Source: Pseudoxanthomonas suwonensis J47 | GTDB lineage: Bacteria; Pseudomonadota; Gammaproteobacteria; Xanthomonadales; Xanthomonadaceae | Assembly: GCF_000513955.1 (NCBI RefSeq) | Contig: NZ_KI911328.1 | Coordinates: 1 to 64,000 of the forward strand | DNA: 64,000 bases | Direction of reading: 5' to 3' | Part shown: positions 39,314 to 47,949 of the stretch, piece after piece | Position numbering within the stretch: position 1 is the first letter of the stretch | Layout: the number at the start of each line of letters is the position of its first letter | The notes under the pieces: generated by a model | The model's database searches: none | Told to the model about the DNA's origin: nothing | The model's input: only the letters and a program-made list of their open reading frames with translations | Position numbers and translations under genes: made by a program

Positions 39314-39784
39314 CTAGTCTCCGGGCGTGGTCGCGCGGTCCCTGGCCCGCCGCTCGACCCAGCTCAGCACGGTGAGCACCAGCAGCGTCAGCACGGTGAT
39401 GGCCAGCGCCAGCACGTGGTAACGGAAGCCGACGGTGATGCCGATCGCAGCCACCGCCAGCAGCGAGGCGGCGGTGGTGATGCCCTGCACGCTCTCGCCG
39501 CCGCGGCTGGCGAAGATGGTGCCGGCACCGATGAAGGAGACGCCGGCGACCACCGCCTCGACCAGGCGCAATGGATCGATCTGCAGGCCGGCACCGCCAT
39601 ACTGCCCGTCCTCGAGCACCATCCGGCTCAGGCCGAGCAGCAGCGCGGCGGTGCCGGCCACCAGCATGTGCGTGCGGAAGCCGGCCGGGCGGTTGCGGAG
39701 CTCGCGCTCGTAACCGATCGCACCGCCGAGCGCCATCGCATAGAGGACGCCCGGCAGTGCCCGCAACTGGTCGAACCATTCCAT
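39314..39784 (-). CDS. MgtC/SapB family membrane protein
   Basis: 156 residues with four to five predicted membrane helices. The MgtC N-terminal signature is present: AMALGGAIGYERELRNRPAGFRTHML, then GVSFIGAGTIF and GITTAASLLAVAAIG. It lacks the C-terminal ACT-like soluble domain of Salmonella MgtC, so it is the short form. Members are linked to growth at low magnesium and to virulence in some pathogens; a magnesium role here is inference. Convergent with the Cys-rich gene. Confidence 0.9.
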   Translation of the reverse strand: MEWFDQLRALPGVLYAMALGGAIGYERELRNRPAGFRTHMLVAGTAALLLGLSRMVLEDGQYGGAGLQIDPLRLVEAVVAGVSFIGAGTIFASRGGESVQGITTAASLLAVAAIGITVGFRYHVLALAITVLTLLVLTVLSWVERRARDRATTPGD

Positions 39785-39827
39785 CGGCGCACCATCGCCG
39801 GCGCGCCGTCAAGCCGCCGCGAAGCCG

Positions 39828-41256
39828 TCAGCGGCGCGTCGCCTGGCCTAGCTCCGCTGCGGCGAGTCCAGGCGCCTGCGTAACCCCTGCCCCGCCCAGC
39901 GCCTTGTACACGGCCACCGCGGCGATGTTCACCGCCGCCTCGGCATCGGCCAGGGCGTCGTCGGCGGCCAGCTGGGTGCGCTGGGCGTCGAGCAGGGTCA
40001 GGAAGTCCTGCGCACCCTCGCGGTAGCCGGCCTGGGCGAGGCGTTCGGCCTCGCGTGCGGCGGCCGCCTGTTCGACCACGATGCGCAGCCGTTCCTGGCG
40101 GCGCGCGTAGTCGTGCAGCGCGTTCTCCGCGTCTTCCAGCGCGGCGAGCACGGCCTTCTCGTACTGCACCGCCGCCCCGTCCGCGCCGGCCTCGGCCGCG
40201 TGCAGGCGCGCGCGCACGCTGCCCATGTCGAACGCCGCCCAGCTGATGGACGGAGCCACCGACCAGGCCTCGTTGTTGCCCGACACCAGTCCGGAGAAGT
40301 CGCCGGCGAGGAAGCCGGCGAAACCACGGATGCTGATCCGCGGGAACAGGTCCGCCGTGGCCACGCCAACGCGCGCGGTGGCCGAGGCCAGGCGCCGCTC
40401 GGCAGCGCGCACATCGGGACGGTTGCGCAGCAGTTCGCGGGTATCGCCCAGCGGCAACGGCCGCGCGATCGGCGGCACTTCCTGCGGCGCCAGCCAGGCG
40501 TCGAGCCTGCCCGGCTGCAGGCCCAGCAGCACCGCCAGGCGGTAGCGCGCGGCGGTCTCGGCCGAACGCAGCAGCGGGATGTCGGCCTCGATCGCCTTCA
40601 GTCGCGCGCGGCTGCTGTTGACGTCAAGCGCGCTGCCGGCGCCCAGCTCGTAGCGGGTCTCGGTGAGCTGCTGGGTCTGGGCCAGGTTGGCCAGGGTCTG
40701 CTCGGACACGGCGATGCGCTTCTGCACGCCGCGCAACAGGAAATAGTTGCGCGCGACCTCGGCGGCGACGCTGACCTGCACATCCTGCAAGGTGGCCTGC
40801 TCGGCCTCCAGGTCGGCGCGCGGCCTCGGCGCCGCGGCGCAGGCGGCCGAACAGGTCCAGCTCCCAGGCCGCGTCGAATCCGAGGCTGTAGGTTTCCTCG
40901 ATCCCGCCACCCACCGCGTCGGGCTGGCGGACGCGTTCGCCCTCGGCGCCCGCGCCCACGTGCGGCCACGGATCCAGGCGGCGTTCGGTGAACACCGCGC
41001 GCGCGGCCTGCACGCGCGTGGCGGCCAGGCGCAGGTCAGGGTTGGCGACCAGCGCATCGGACACCAGGCGCTCGAGCACCGGATCCTCGAACTGCCGCCA
41101 CCACTCGACCACCGGCGACTGGCCGGCCTGCACGCCCTCGACCGTGGCGTTGTGCAGTTCCACCGCCTGCGGCGCGGGCGCGCGGTAGTCGGGACCAACC
41201 GCGCAGGCGGAGAGCACGGCCATCGCAAGGATGGCCGGAATCATGCGGATCACCAT
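39828..41256 (-). pseudogene. RND efflux outer-membrane lipoprotein (OprM/TolC-like), frameshifted
   Basis: The N-terminal part (start 41256: MVIRMIPAILAMAV, lipobox LSAC with Cys18, GPDYRAP, DAAWELDLFGRLRRG) and the C-terminal part (DLEAEQATLQDV, NRPDVRAAERRLA, SWAAFDMG, to the stop at 39828) lie in two different frames. They meet in a GC-alternating run near 40815-40825, where two bases appear to be missing: the expected join is EAAR-ADLEAEQ. Repaired, it would be 476 residues, the normal size of this outer-membrane channel family. This is either a real inactivating mutation or an assembly error. It is the last gene of the efflux operon. Confidence 0.85.
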
Positions 41257-41405
41257 GGCAGCACCTCGTCGAACTCGTTGAAGCCACCGTCGGGTGCGTG
41301 CTCGTCCGTCAGGACCAGGCGCACGGCGGTGCGGTAGTCGGGGCCGAGCGCGCCGGCCGACAGCACGGCCATCGCGAGGATGGCCGAAATCATCCGGGTC
41401 ACCAT
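41250..41405 (-). pseudogene. Chimeric duplicate: efflux-channel start joined to SDR end
   Basis: A 51-residue frame. Its first ~25 residues (MVTRMISAILAMAVLSAGALGPDY) copy the signal peptide of the neighbouring outer-membrane factor, with the lipobox Cys changed to Gly. Its last ~25 (LTDEHAPDGGFNEFDEVLPW) resemble the C-terminus of the neighbouring SDR (LDDDGPTGTFTHLGEPLPW). Both gene junctions share the same ccATGGTGA overlap of stop and start. It is best explained by tandem duplication of the SDR/channel junction. It may be translated but cannot be a lipoprotein. Confidence 0.7.
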
Positions 41406-42130
41406 GGCAGCGGTTCTCCCAGGTGGGTGAAGGTGCCGGTCGGGCCGTCGTCGTCCAGCAGGGCCATGGCCACGCTGCTGCGGGCGCCATCGACGACGTC
41501 CATCTGCGCGCTCGGGTTCATGTCGGTCTTCACCGCGCCCGGATGGATGGCGTTGACCTTGATCGCGGTCTCGCGCAGTTCCCAGGCCAGGTGCACGGTG
41601 AAGGCGTTCAGCGCGCTCTTGGATGCGTTGTACGCCGGGAGCTTGATCCCGTAGATCGGCGAGGACGGATCGACGTGCAGCGCGAGCGAGGCAAGGATGC
41701 TGGAGACGTTGACGATGCGGCCGGACGGCGAGGCCTGCAGCAGCGGCAGGAACGCGCGGGTCACCTCGACCACGGCGAACAGGTTGGTCTCGAAGGTGGC
41801 GCGCCAGGTCTCCAGCGACTGTTGCGAGGGCTTGAGGGCCGCGTCGTCGATGAGGATGCCGGCGTTGTTGACCAGGATGTCGAGGCGGCCATGGCGGCGC
41901 TGCACCTCGGCCGCGGCCTCGCGGATGCTGGCGCCGTCGTTGACGTCGAGCGCGATCGCCTCGACCGGAAACCCCTGCGACTGCAGATCGAGGCTGGCCT
42001 CGACCGCGCGGGCGCGGTCGCGTCCGGCCAGCAGCGTGTGCACGCCGGCCCGGGCCAGCTGGCGCACGGTCTCCAGGCCGATGCCGCGGGTGGCACCTGT
42101 GACCAGGGCGATGCGGGAAGAAGTGTTCAT
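41399..42130 (-). CDS. SDR family oxidoreductase in efflux operon
   Basis: 243 residues, classical short-chain dehydrogenase: VTGATRGIGLETV, NNAGIL, SSILAS with the catalytic Ser, YNASKSALN with Tyr and Lys, and the HPGAVKTDM segment. The C-terminus GPTGTFTHLGEPLPW is characteristic of a group of SDRs. AGGA lies upstream of the ATG at 42130. It sits between the RND pump and the channel gene, so its substrate may be a toxic aldehyde, ketone or quinone exported or detoxified together; that is inference. Confidence 0.87.
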   Translation of the reverse strand: MNTSSRIALVTGATRGIGLETVRQLARAGVHTLLAGRDRARAVEASLDLQSQGFPVEAIALDVNDGASIREAAAEVQRRHGRLDILVNNAGILIDDAALKPSQQSLETWRATFETNLFAVVEVTRAFLPLLQASPSGRIVNVSSILASLALHVDPSSPIYGIKLPAYNASKSALNAFTVHLAWELRETAIKVNAIHPGAVKTDMNPSAQMDVVDGARSSVAMALLDDDGPTGTFTHLGEPLPW

Positions 42131-42221
42131 GGTTCGGGATTCCTGTGTGGGGGATGGGGGGCGCCCTGGGGCGCCTCGGGCGTGGCCGGGATCAACGGCC
42201 ACGCCCGGACAGCAGCGGAGC

Positions 42222-45200
42222 TCAGGCGTGTACCGCCTCGCCGTCGGCCGGCGCCGCGTGCGACACCAGCGGGCGGTTGGCCAGCTTGCGCAGCGCGACG
42301 TAGAACACCGGGGTGAGGAACAGGCCGAATGCGGTGACGCCGATCATTCCGGCGAACACGGTGATGCCGGTGGCCGAGCGGACCTCGGCGCCGGCGCCGC
42401 TGGACAGCACCAGCGGCACGGTGCCGGCGATGAAGGCCACCGAGGTCATCACGATCGGGCGCAGTCGCAGGCGGCAGGCTTCCAGCGCCGCTTCGACGAT
42501 GCCGCGGCCCTGCAGCTCCAGCTCGCGGGCGAACTCGACGATCAGGATCGCGTTCTTGCAGGCCAGGCCCATCAGCACCACCAGGCCGACCTGGACGAAC
42601 ACGTTGTTGTCGCCGCCGGTCAGCCACACGCCCAGCAGCGCGGACAGCATGGTCATCGGCACGATCAGGATCACCGCCAGCGGCAGGGTCCAGCTCTCGT
42701 ACAGCGCGGCCAGCACCAGGAAGGCCAACAGCACCGCCAGCGGGAACACCACCAGCGCCGCCTTGCCCTGGGTCGCCTGCTGGTAGCTCAGGTCGCTCCA
42801 GTCGATGTCCATGCCCGGCGGCAGGACCTGCGCGGCCAGCTCCTCGACCTTGGCCATCGCCTCGCCCGAGGACAGCACGCGCGGGTCGGCGTCGCCCATC
42901 AGGTCGGCGGCCGGATAGCCGTTGAAGCGGATCACCGGGTCCGGACCGTAGGTCTGGCGGATGTCGACCATCGAGCCGATCGGCACCATCTCGCCGGCGG
43001 CGTTGCGCGTGCGCAGGTTGGCGATGTCGGTGACGTCGTCACGGAACGGCGCGTCGGCCTGGGCGATGACCTGCCAGGTGCGGCCGAACATGTTGAAGTC
43101 GTTGACGTAGGCCGAACCCAGGTAGGTCTGCAGGGTCTCGAACAGCTCGGTCAGCGGCACGCCCTGGGCCTTGGCCTGGACGCGGTCGACCACGGCGTCC
43201 AGCTGCGGCACGTTGGCCTGGTAGCTGGAGATCGGGAAGCCCAGCCCCGGTGCCTGCGCCGCCGCGCCCTGGAATGCCTGCACCGCGTTCTGCAGCTCGC
43301 CATAGCCCAGGCGGGTGCGGTCCTCGACGAACAGCGACCAGCCCGAACCGTTGCCCAGGCCCTGGATGGCCGGCGGCATGAAGGCGAAGGTGAAGCCCTC
43401 CTGGATGGTGGAGAAGCGCTGGTTGAGCTCGGCGGTGATCTGCTCGGCGCTGGCCTTGCGCTCGCCGAAGGGCTTGAGGGTGAAGAACACCACGCCGTTG
43501 TTCGGGGTATTGGTGAACTGCAGAGGGTTCAGGCCCGGGAACGCGACCTCGTTCTGCACGCCCTCCACTTCCGCGGCCATCGCCGCCATGCGCTTGAGCA
43601 CCGCGTCGGTGCGCTCGATCGAGGCGCCTTCCGGCATCTTCACGCCGGCGATCAGGTACAACTTGTCCTGCACCGGGATGAACCCGGCCGGCACCGCGTT
43701 GAACATCACGCCCGCACCGACCAGCAGCAGCGCATAGACCGCGAACACCGCGCCACGCCGGTTGAGGGTGCGCGACACCGCCTGCTCGTAGCGCTCGGAG
43801 CTGCGCTTGAAGAAGCGGTTGAACGGACGGAAGGCCCAGCCGAACAGGCGCTCGATGATCCGGGTCGGGCGGTCCTTCTCCGCGCCGTGCGGACGCAGCA
43901 GCTTGGCCGCCAGCGCCGGCGACAGGGTCAGCGAGTTGACCGCCGAGATCACCGTGGAGATGGCGATGGTCACCGCGAACTGCTGGTAGAACTGGCCGGT
44001 CACGCCGGTCAGGAAGGCCATCGGCACGAACACCGCGCACAGCACCAGGGCGATGGCGATGATCGGCCCGGACACCTCGCGCATGGCCAGGTGCGCAGCC
44101 TGCAGCGGCGAGTGGCCGTCCTCGATGTGGCGCTCGACGTTCTCCACCACCACGATGGCGTCGTCGACCACGATGCCGATCGCCAGCACCAGGCCGAACA
44201 GGGTCAACGTGTTGATCGAGTAGCCCAGCAGGTACAGCACCGCGAAGGTACCCACCACCGACACCGGCACCGCCAGCAGCGGGATGATCGAGGCGCGCCA
44301 GGTCTGCAGGAACAGGATCACCACCAGCACCACCAGCAGGGTGGCCTCCAGCAGCGTGCTGATCACAGACTTGATCGAGTCGCGGACGAAGATCGTGGTG
44401 TCGTAGATCGACTGGATCTCCACGCCCGGCGGCAGGGTCCGGCGGATCTCCGCCATCTTCTCGACCACCGCGTCGCGGATCTCCAGCGCGTTGGCGCCGG
44501 GGGCCTGGAAGATGCCGATGGCCGCGGCGTTCTTGCCGTCCAGGCGCGCGCGCAGGGTGTAGTCGCCGGCGGCCAGCTCGATCCGGGCCACGTCGGCCAG
44601 GCGCACGACCTGGCCGTCGGCGCCGCTCTTGAGGACGATGCCGCCGAACTCCTCGACGCTTTCCAAGCGGCCCTTGGCGTTGATCGGCAGCAGGAAGTCG
44701 CTGCCGTTGGGCATCGGCTCGGCGCCGAGCTGGCCGGCGGAGACCTGCACGTTCTGCTCGCGCACCGCGCGCAGCACGTCGCCGGCGGTCATGCCGCGGG
44801 CGGCGATCTTGTCCGGGTCCAGCCACAGGCGCATGGCGTAGTCGCCGCCGCCGAACAGCTGCGCGTCGCCCACGCCCGGGATCCGCACCAGCTCGTCCTT
44901 GACGTGCAGGCGCATGTAGTTGCGCAGGTACAGCGAGTCGTACTGGCCGTCGCTGGAGGTCAGGTGCACGACCATCAGGAACACCGGCGACTGCTTCTGC
45001 GTGGTCACGCCCTGCCGGCGCACGTCCTCCGGCAGGCGCGCCTGCGCCTGGGCGACGCGGTTCTGCACGCGCACCGCGGCCTCGTCCGGGTCGGTGCCCG
45101 GACGGAAGGTCACGGTCAGCTGCAGCACGCCGTCGGAACCGGCGACGGACTTGAGGTACATCATGTCCTCGACGCCGTTGATCGCTTCCTCCAGCGGCGT

Positions 45201-45392
45201 GGCCACCGTCTCGGAAATCACCTTCGGGTTGGCGCCGGGGTACACCGTGCGCACCACCACCGAAGGCGGCACCACGTCGGGGTACTCGCCGATGGGCAGC
45301 AGCGGGATCGAGATCAGGCCGGCGGCGAAGATCACGATCGACAGCACCGCGGCGAAGATCGGCCGGTCGATGAAGAAACGTGAGAAGTCCAT
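42222..45392 (-). CDS. RND multidrug efflux pump, HAE1 family (AcrB/MexB-like)
   Basis: 1056 residues with the twelve-helix RND plan. The start MDFSRFFIDRPIFAAV at 45392 is the conserved N-terminus. The proton relay aspartates are D410 and D411 in GIVVDDAIVVVENVER, and the multidrug-type periplasmic loops and FPLAVLLAFLVLAALYESW follow. Sequence traits (GEYPDVVPPSVVV, ending in a charged tail) place it with HAE1 pumps such as MexF/OqxB. Second structural gene after the membrane fusion protein; whether it is functional depends on the frameshifted channel or on another TolC. Confidence 0.95.
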   Translation of the reverse strand: MDFSRFFIDRPIFAAVLSIVIFAAGLISIPLLPIGEYPDVVPPSVVVRTVYPGANPKVISETVATPLEEAINGVEDMMYLKSVAGSDGVLQLTVTFRPGTDPDEAAVRVQNRVAQAQARLPEDVRRQGVTTQKQSPVFLMVVHLTSSDGQYDSLYLRNYMRLHVKDELVRIPGVGDAQLFGGGDYAMRLWLDPDKIAARGMTAGDVLRAVREQNVQVSAGQLGAEPMPNGSDFLLPINAKGRLESVEEFGGIVLKSGADGQVVRLADVARIELAAGDYTLRARLDGKNAAAIGIFQAPGANALEIRDAVVEKMAEIRRTLPPGVEIQSIYDTTIFVRDSIKSVISTLLEATLLVVLVVILFLQTWRASIIPLLAVPVSVVGTFAVLYLLGYSINTLTLFGLVLAIGIVVDDAIVVVENVERHIEDGHSPLQAAHLAMREVSGPIIAIALVLCAVFVPMAFLTGVTGQFYQQFAVTIAISTVISAVNSLTLSPALAAKLLRPHGAEKDRPTRIIERLFGWAFRPFNRFFKRSSERYEQAVSRTLNRRGAVFAVYALLLVGAGVMFNAVPAGFIPVQDKLYLIAGVKMPEGASIERTDAVLKRMAAMAAEVEGVQNEVAFPGLNPLQFTNTPNNGVVFFTLKPFGERKASAEQITAELNQRFSTIQEGFTFAFMPPAIQGLGNGSGWSLFVEDRTRLGYGELQNAVQAFQGAAAQAPGLGFPISSYQANVPQLDAVVDRVQAKAQGVPLTELFETLQTYLGSAYVNDFNMFGRTWQVIAQADAPFRDDVTDIANLRTRNAAGEMVPIGSMVDIRQTYGPDPVIRFNGYPAADLMGDADPRVLSSGEAMAKVEELAAQVLPPGMDIDWSDLSYQQATQGKAALVVFPLAVLLAFLVLAALYESWTLPLAVILIVPMTMLSALLGVWLTGGDNNVFVQVGLVVLMGLACKNAILIVEFARELELQGRGIVEAALEACRLRLRPIVMTSVAFIAGTVPLVLSSGAGAEVRSATGITVFAGMIGVTAFGLFLTPVFYVALRKLANRPLVSHAAPADGEAVHA

Positions 45393-45521
45393 GGGGGTGG
45401 TCCTTGGATCCGGGAAAGAAAGGGCCCGTCCCCCACCCGGGGGAGCAACCGGGGGAGGGGTCTGGCAGGGGACGGGCAAAGGGGTCCGGCGCGCGTCCGT
45501 GCGCAACCGGAAAAACTCAGG

Positions 45522-46769
45522 TCATCGCCTGGCCACGGCGTCGGCGGTACGGGCCTTCGCGGTCATCGCCACGGCCTGCGGCTGCACCGGCATGCCCGGG
45601 AAGAACACCTTCTGCACGCCGCTGACGATCACCTTGTCGCCGGCCTCGAGGCCGCTCTGCACGATGCGCAAGGGCTCGCCATCGACCTCGGTGAGCCGGC
45701 CCAGCACGATGTCGCGGCGCTGCGCCTTGCCCTCGCCGTCGACCACATAGACGTACTTGCGGTCCTGGTCGGTGAGCACGGCCTTGTCGTCGACCAGCGC
45801 CGCCTCGAAGCGGCCGCTGCCCGGCAGGCGCACGCGCGCGTACAGGCCCGGGGTGAAGCGGCGGTCGGCGTTGTCGAGCACGGCGCGGGCACGGATGGTG
45901 CCGGTACTGCGGTCGACCTGGTTGTCGAGGAAGTCGATGGTGCCCGCGTGCGGGAAGCCCTGCTCGTCCGCCAGCGCCACCTGCACCGGCAGGGTGCCGT
46001 CGCGTTCGCTGGCGCGCTTGCCGCTGCGGGCCAGCTCGGCGTAGCGCAGGAAGCTGCGCTCGTCGGCGTCGAAGTGCACGTGCACGCGGTCCAGCGACAC
46101 CACCGTGGTCAGCACGCTGGAGGCGTCGCCGGCGACCACCAGGTTGCCGGCGGTGACCAGGGCGCGACCGGCGCGGCCGTCGATCGGCGAACGCACCTTC
46201 GTCCATTCCAGGTTGAGCCGTGCGGTCTCGACCGCGGCGCGTGCGGCGGCCAGGTCCGACTGCGCCTGGGCGGCGGCGGCGCGACGCTGCTCGTAGGTCT
46301 CCTGCGAGATCGCCTGTTCCTCGGACAGCCGGCGGGCACGCTCGGCCTCGCTGCGCGCCAGCCCGGCCTGGGCCTGGGCGCGGGCCAGCGCGGCCTCGGC
46401 GCGGTCCAGTTCGGCGCGGTAGCTGCGCGCGTCGATGGTGAACAGCACGTCGCCCTTCTTCACTTCCTGGCCTTCGCGGTAGTTCACCTGCTCGATGTAG
46501 CCGGAGACGCGCGGACGCAGGTCGACGCTTTCGATCGCCTCGATGCGGCCGCTGAACTCGTCCCACTGCTGCACCGGCTGCACCGGTACCTCGGCGACGC
46601 CGACCTGCGGCGGTGGTGCGTGCTGTTCGCTGGCCTGGCCGCCGCTGCAGCCGGCCAGCACGGCCACGGCCATGGCGACGCCGGTGGCCAGCACCAGCAG
46701 GCGCGGCGCCAGCCGCGGTGCGGAACGCAGGGTGTTGCCCGTTTCGTGGTTGTCGGTATGGAGGGTCAT
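45522..46769 (-). CDS. RND efflux periplasmic adaptor (membrane fusion) lipoprotein
   Basis: 415 residues, signal with lipobox LAGC (Cys41), preceded by an unusually long 20-residue polar n-region. The adaptor parts follow: PRVSGYIEQVNYREGQEVKKGDVLFTID (lipoyl half), a coiled-coil hairpin of about 100 residues rich in Ala, Arg and Glu, SPIDGRAGRALVTAGNLV, and the beta-barrel and membrane-proximal domains (FTPGLYARVRLPG). It links the inner-membrane pump to the outer channel. 129 bases before the pump gene. Confidence 0.93.
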   Translation of the reverse strand: MTLHTDNHETGNTLRSAPRLAPRLLVLATGVAMAVAVLAGCSGGQASEQHAPPPQVGVAEVPVQPVQQWDEFSGRIEAIESVDLRPRVSGYIEQVNYREGQEVKKGDVLFTIDARSYRAELDRAEAALARAQAQAGLARSEAERARRLSEEQAISQETYEQRRAAAAQAQSDLAAARAAVETARLNLEWTKVRSPIDGRAGRALVTAGNLVVAGDASSVLTTVVSLDRVHVHFDADERSFLRYAELARSGKRASERDGTLPVQVALADEQGFPHAGTIDFLDNQVDRSTGTIRARAVLDNADRRFTPGLYARVRLPGSGRFEAALVDDKAVLTDQDRKYVYVVDGEGKAQRRDIVLGRLTEVDGEPLRIVQSGLEAGDKVIVSGVQKVFFPGMPVQPQAVAMTAKARTADAVARR

Positions 46770-46804
46770 GGGGGTGGTTCCTCTGGGGGAAGGAGGGGCG
46801 CCGG

Positions 46805-47593
46805 TTACCCGCACCGGCTGCCGGAAGTGCCGGTCGCGGCGCGCAATACCGGGGCGTAATCGCAGGCCAGCAGCGATGCCGGGCCGGAAGTGGAGGTGGG
46901 CGTGAACTCGACGACGCCGCGCGCGGCACCGGAGCTCGAGGACAGCAGCGACACCACGCCGCGACCGACGCCCAGTGCGCTGTGCCAGCCGGCGCAGGCG
47001 CGCGCGGCGTTGTCGGCGGCCCAGACCGGTGCATCGACCGCCAGCATCTGCAGGCGCACGCCCAGCGCCTGCGCTTCCTCGTGCAGCACCTGGGCCAGCA
47101 TCCGCGAGGCGGCGATGCTTACCGAGGCATGCCCGTAGCCGGCCCAGCCGTTGCGGGTATGCGGCCCGCCGACCAGTACGTAGCGCGTGTCGATCGACTG
47201 GCTGCGCAGCAGCGGCAGCAGGTGCCGGGCTGCGGCCAGGTGCGGCAGCAGGTCCTCGTCGAGGCTGCGGCGCAGCGCCGCGACCGGACGGTCCAGCAGG
47301 CGCGCGCTGCGCCGCGGCGCGGCCACCGCATCCACCACCGCGCGCAGCGGGCGCTCGCGTCCGGCGATGCGGCGCGCCAGCGCCGAAGCCTGGCGGTCGC
47401 CGGCCACCGAACCGGCGAGCACCTGCAGCGCCGGCTCGTCGGCATGCGCTTCGGCCAGGGCCTGCAGGCGTTGCGGATCGCGGCCGACGGCCAGCACCGG
47501 GCTGCCCGCCTCGAGCAGCGCGGCGACGATGCCGGCGCCGACGCGGCCGCTGGCGCCGAGCACCAGCACTTCGGGAGCCAGCGTCCCGCTCAC
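46805..47593 (-). CDS. NAD(P)-binding SDR-like protein, first enzyme of efflux operon
   Basis: 262 residues from a GTG at 47593, which has GGGAGGAAA eight bases upstream. A Rossmann start VLVLGASGRVGAGIV, then VAGDRQASAL and RYVLVGGPHTRNGWAGYGHASVSIAAS. The Tyr-x3-Lys pair of classical SDRs is replaced (YGHAS), so it is an atypical or NmrA/epimerase-like member. It lies 35 bases before the adaptor gene and is probably cotranscribed. Substrate unknown. Confidence 0.75.
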   Translation of the reverse strand: MSGTLAPEVLVLGASGRVGAGIVAALLEAGSPVLAVGRDPQRLQALAEAHADEPALQVLAGSVAGDRQASALARRIAGRERPLRAVVDAVAAPRRSARLLDRPVAALRRSLDEDLLPHLAAARHLLPLLRSQSIDTRYVLVGGPHTRNGWAGYGHASVSIAASRMLAQVLHEEAQALGVRLQMLAVDAPVWAADNAARACAGWHSALGVGRGVVSLLSSSSGAARGVVEFTPTSTSGPASLLACDYAPVLRAATGTSGSRCG

Positions 47594-47817
47594 GGGATAT
47601 TTCCTCCCACGCACGGGATAATCCCATCCGGCATGTCGGCGCACTTCGACGACTTGCGCCCCACCGCCACGCCGCCGCGCTGCAGCCGCCGCGGGGCGGT
47701 GAATTCGCGGAAATGCCCGTGCGGCCTGCTTTCCCCGAGGGTCGGCAGGCGGAAATCGTTGTCGGCACTGGGGGACGCGGCGCCGAAAAGGCGGGAGAGC
47801 AGCCGGGCCAGACGCAT
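47590..47817 (-). CDS. Possible small protein coupled to the efflux operon
   Basis: A 75-residue frame (MRLARLLSRLFGAASPSA...) whose stop overlaps the GTG of the next gene by four bases (GTGA), the usual sign of translational coupling. Third codon positions are strongly G/C, as in real genes here. It is basic at the N-terminus, has two Cys and no recognised domain. There is no good ribosome site before the ATG. It may be a leader peptide or a small protein; I do not recognise it. Confidence 0.4.
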   Translation of the reverse strand: MRLARLLSRLFGAASPSADNDFRLPTLGESRPHGHFREFTAPRRLQRGGVAVGRKSSKCADMPDGIIPCVGGNIP

Positions 47818-47857
47818 GTCGGCAATCCAGGGTGGGGGAACGGATTGCGAAGTTACG

Positions 47858-47899
47858 CCTCAAATCCGGACTTGATTAGTCTGGATTTGAGGGAATAAT
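47858..47899. promoter_or_regulatory. Operator-like inverted repeat and lysR promoter
   Basis: 47858-47892 is a 35-base inverted repeat (CCTCAAATCC ... GGATTTGAGG, inner GACT / AGTC, centre TGATT, one mismatch). A plus-strand promoter overlaps it: TTGATT (47872-47877), 16 bases, AATAAT (47894-47899), leading into the LysR gene at 47950. The AT-rich block stands out from its surroundings and sits between divergent regulator and efflux operon, the classic place for a LysR operator. Confidence 0.65.
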
Positions 47900-47949
47900 C
47901 ATCCCGCCGCAGGGCCAATCCCTTCCCCCACCCCGGAGCCCTCCCCCGC

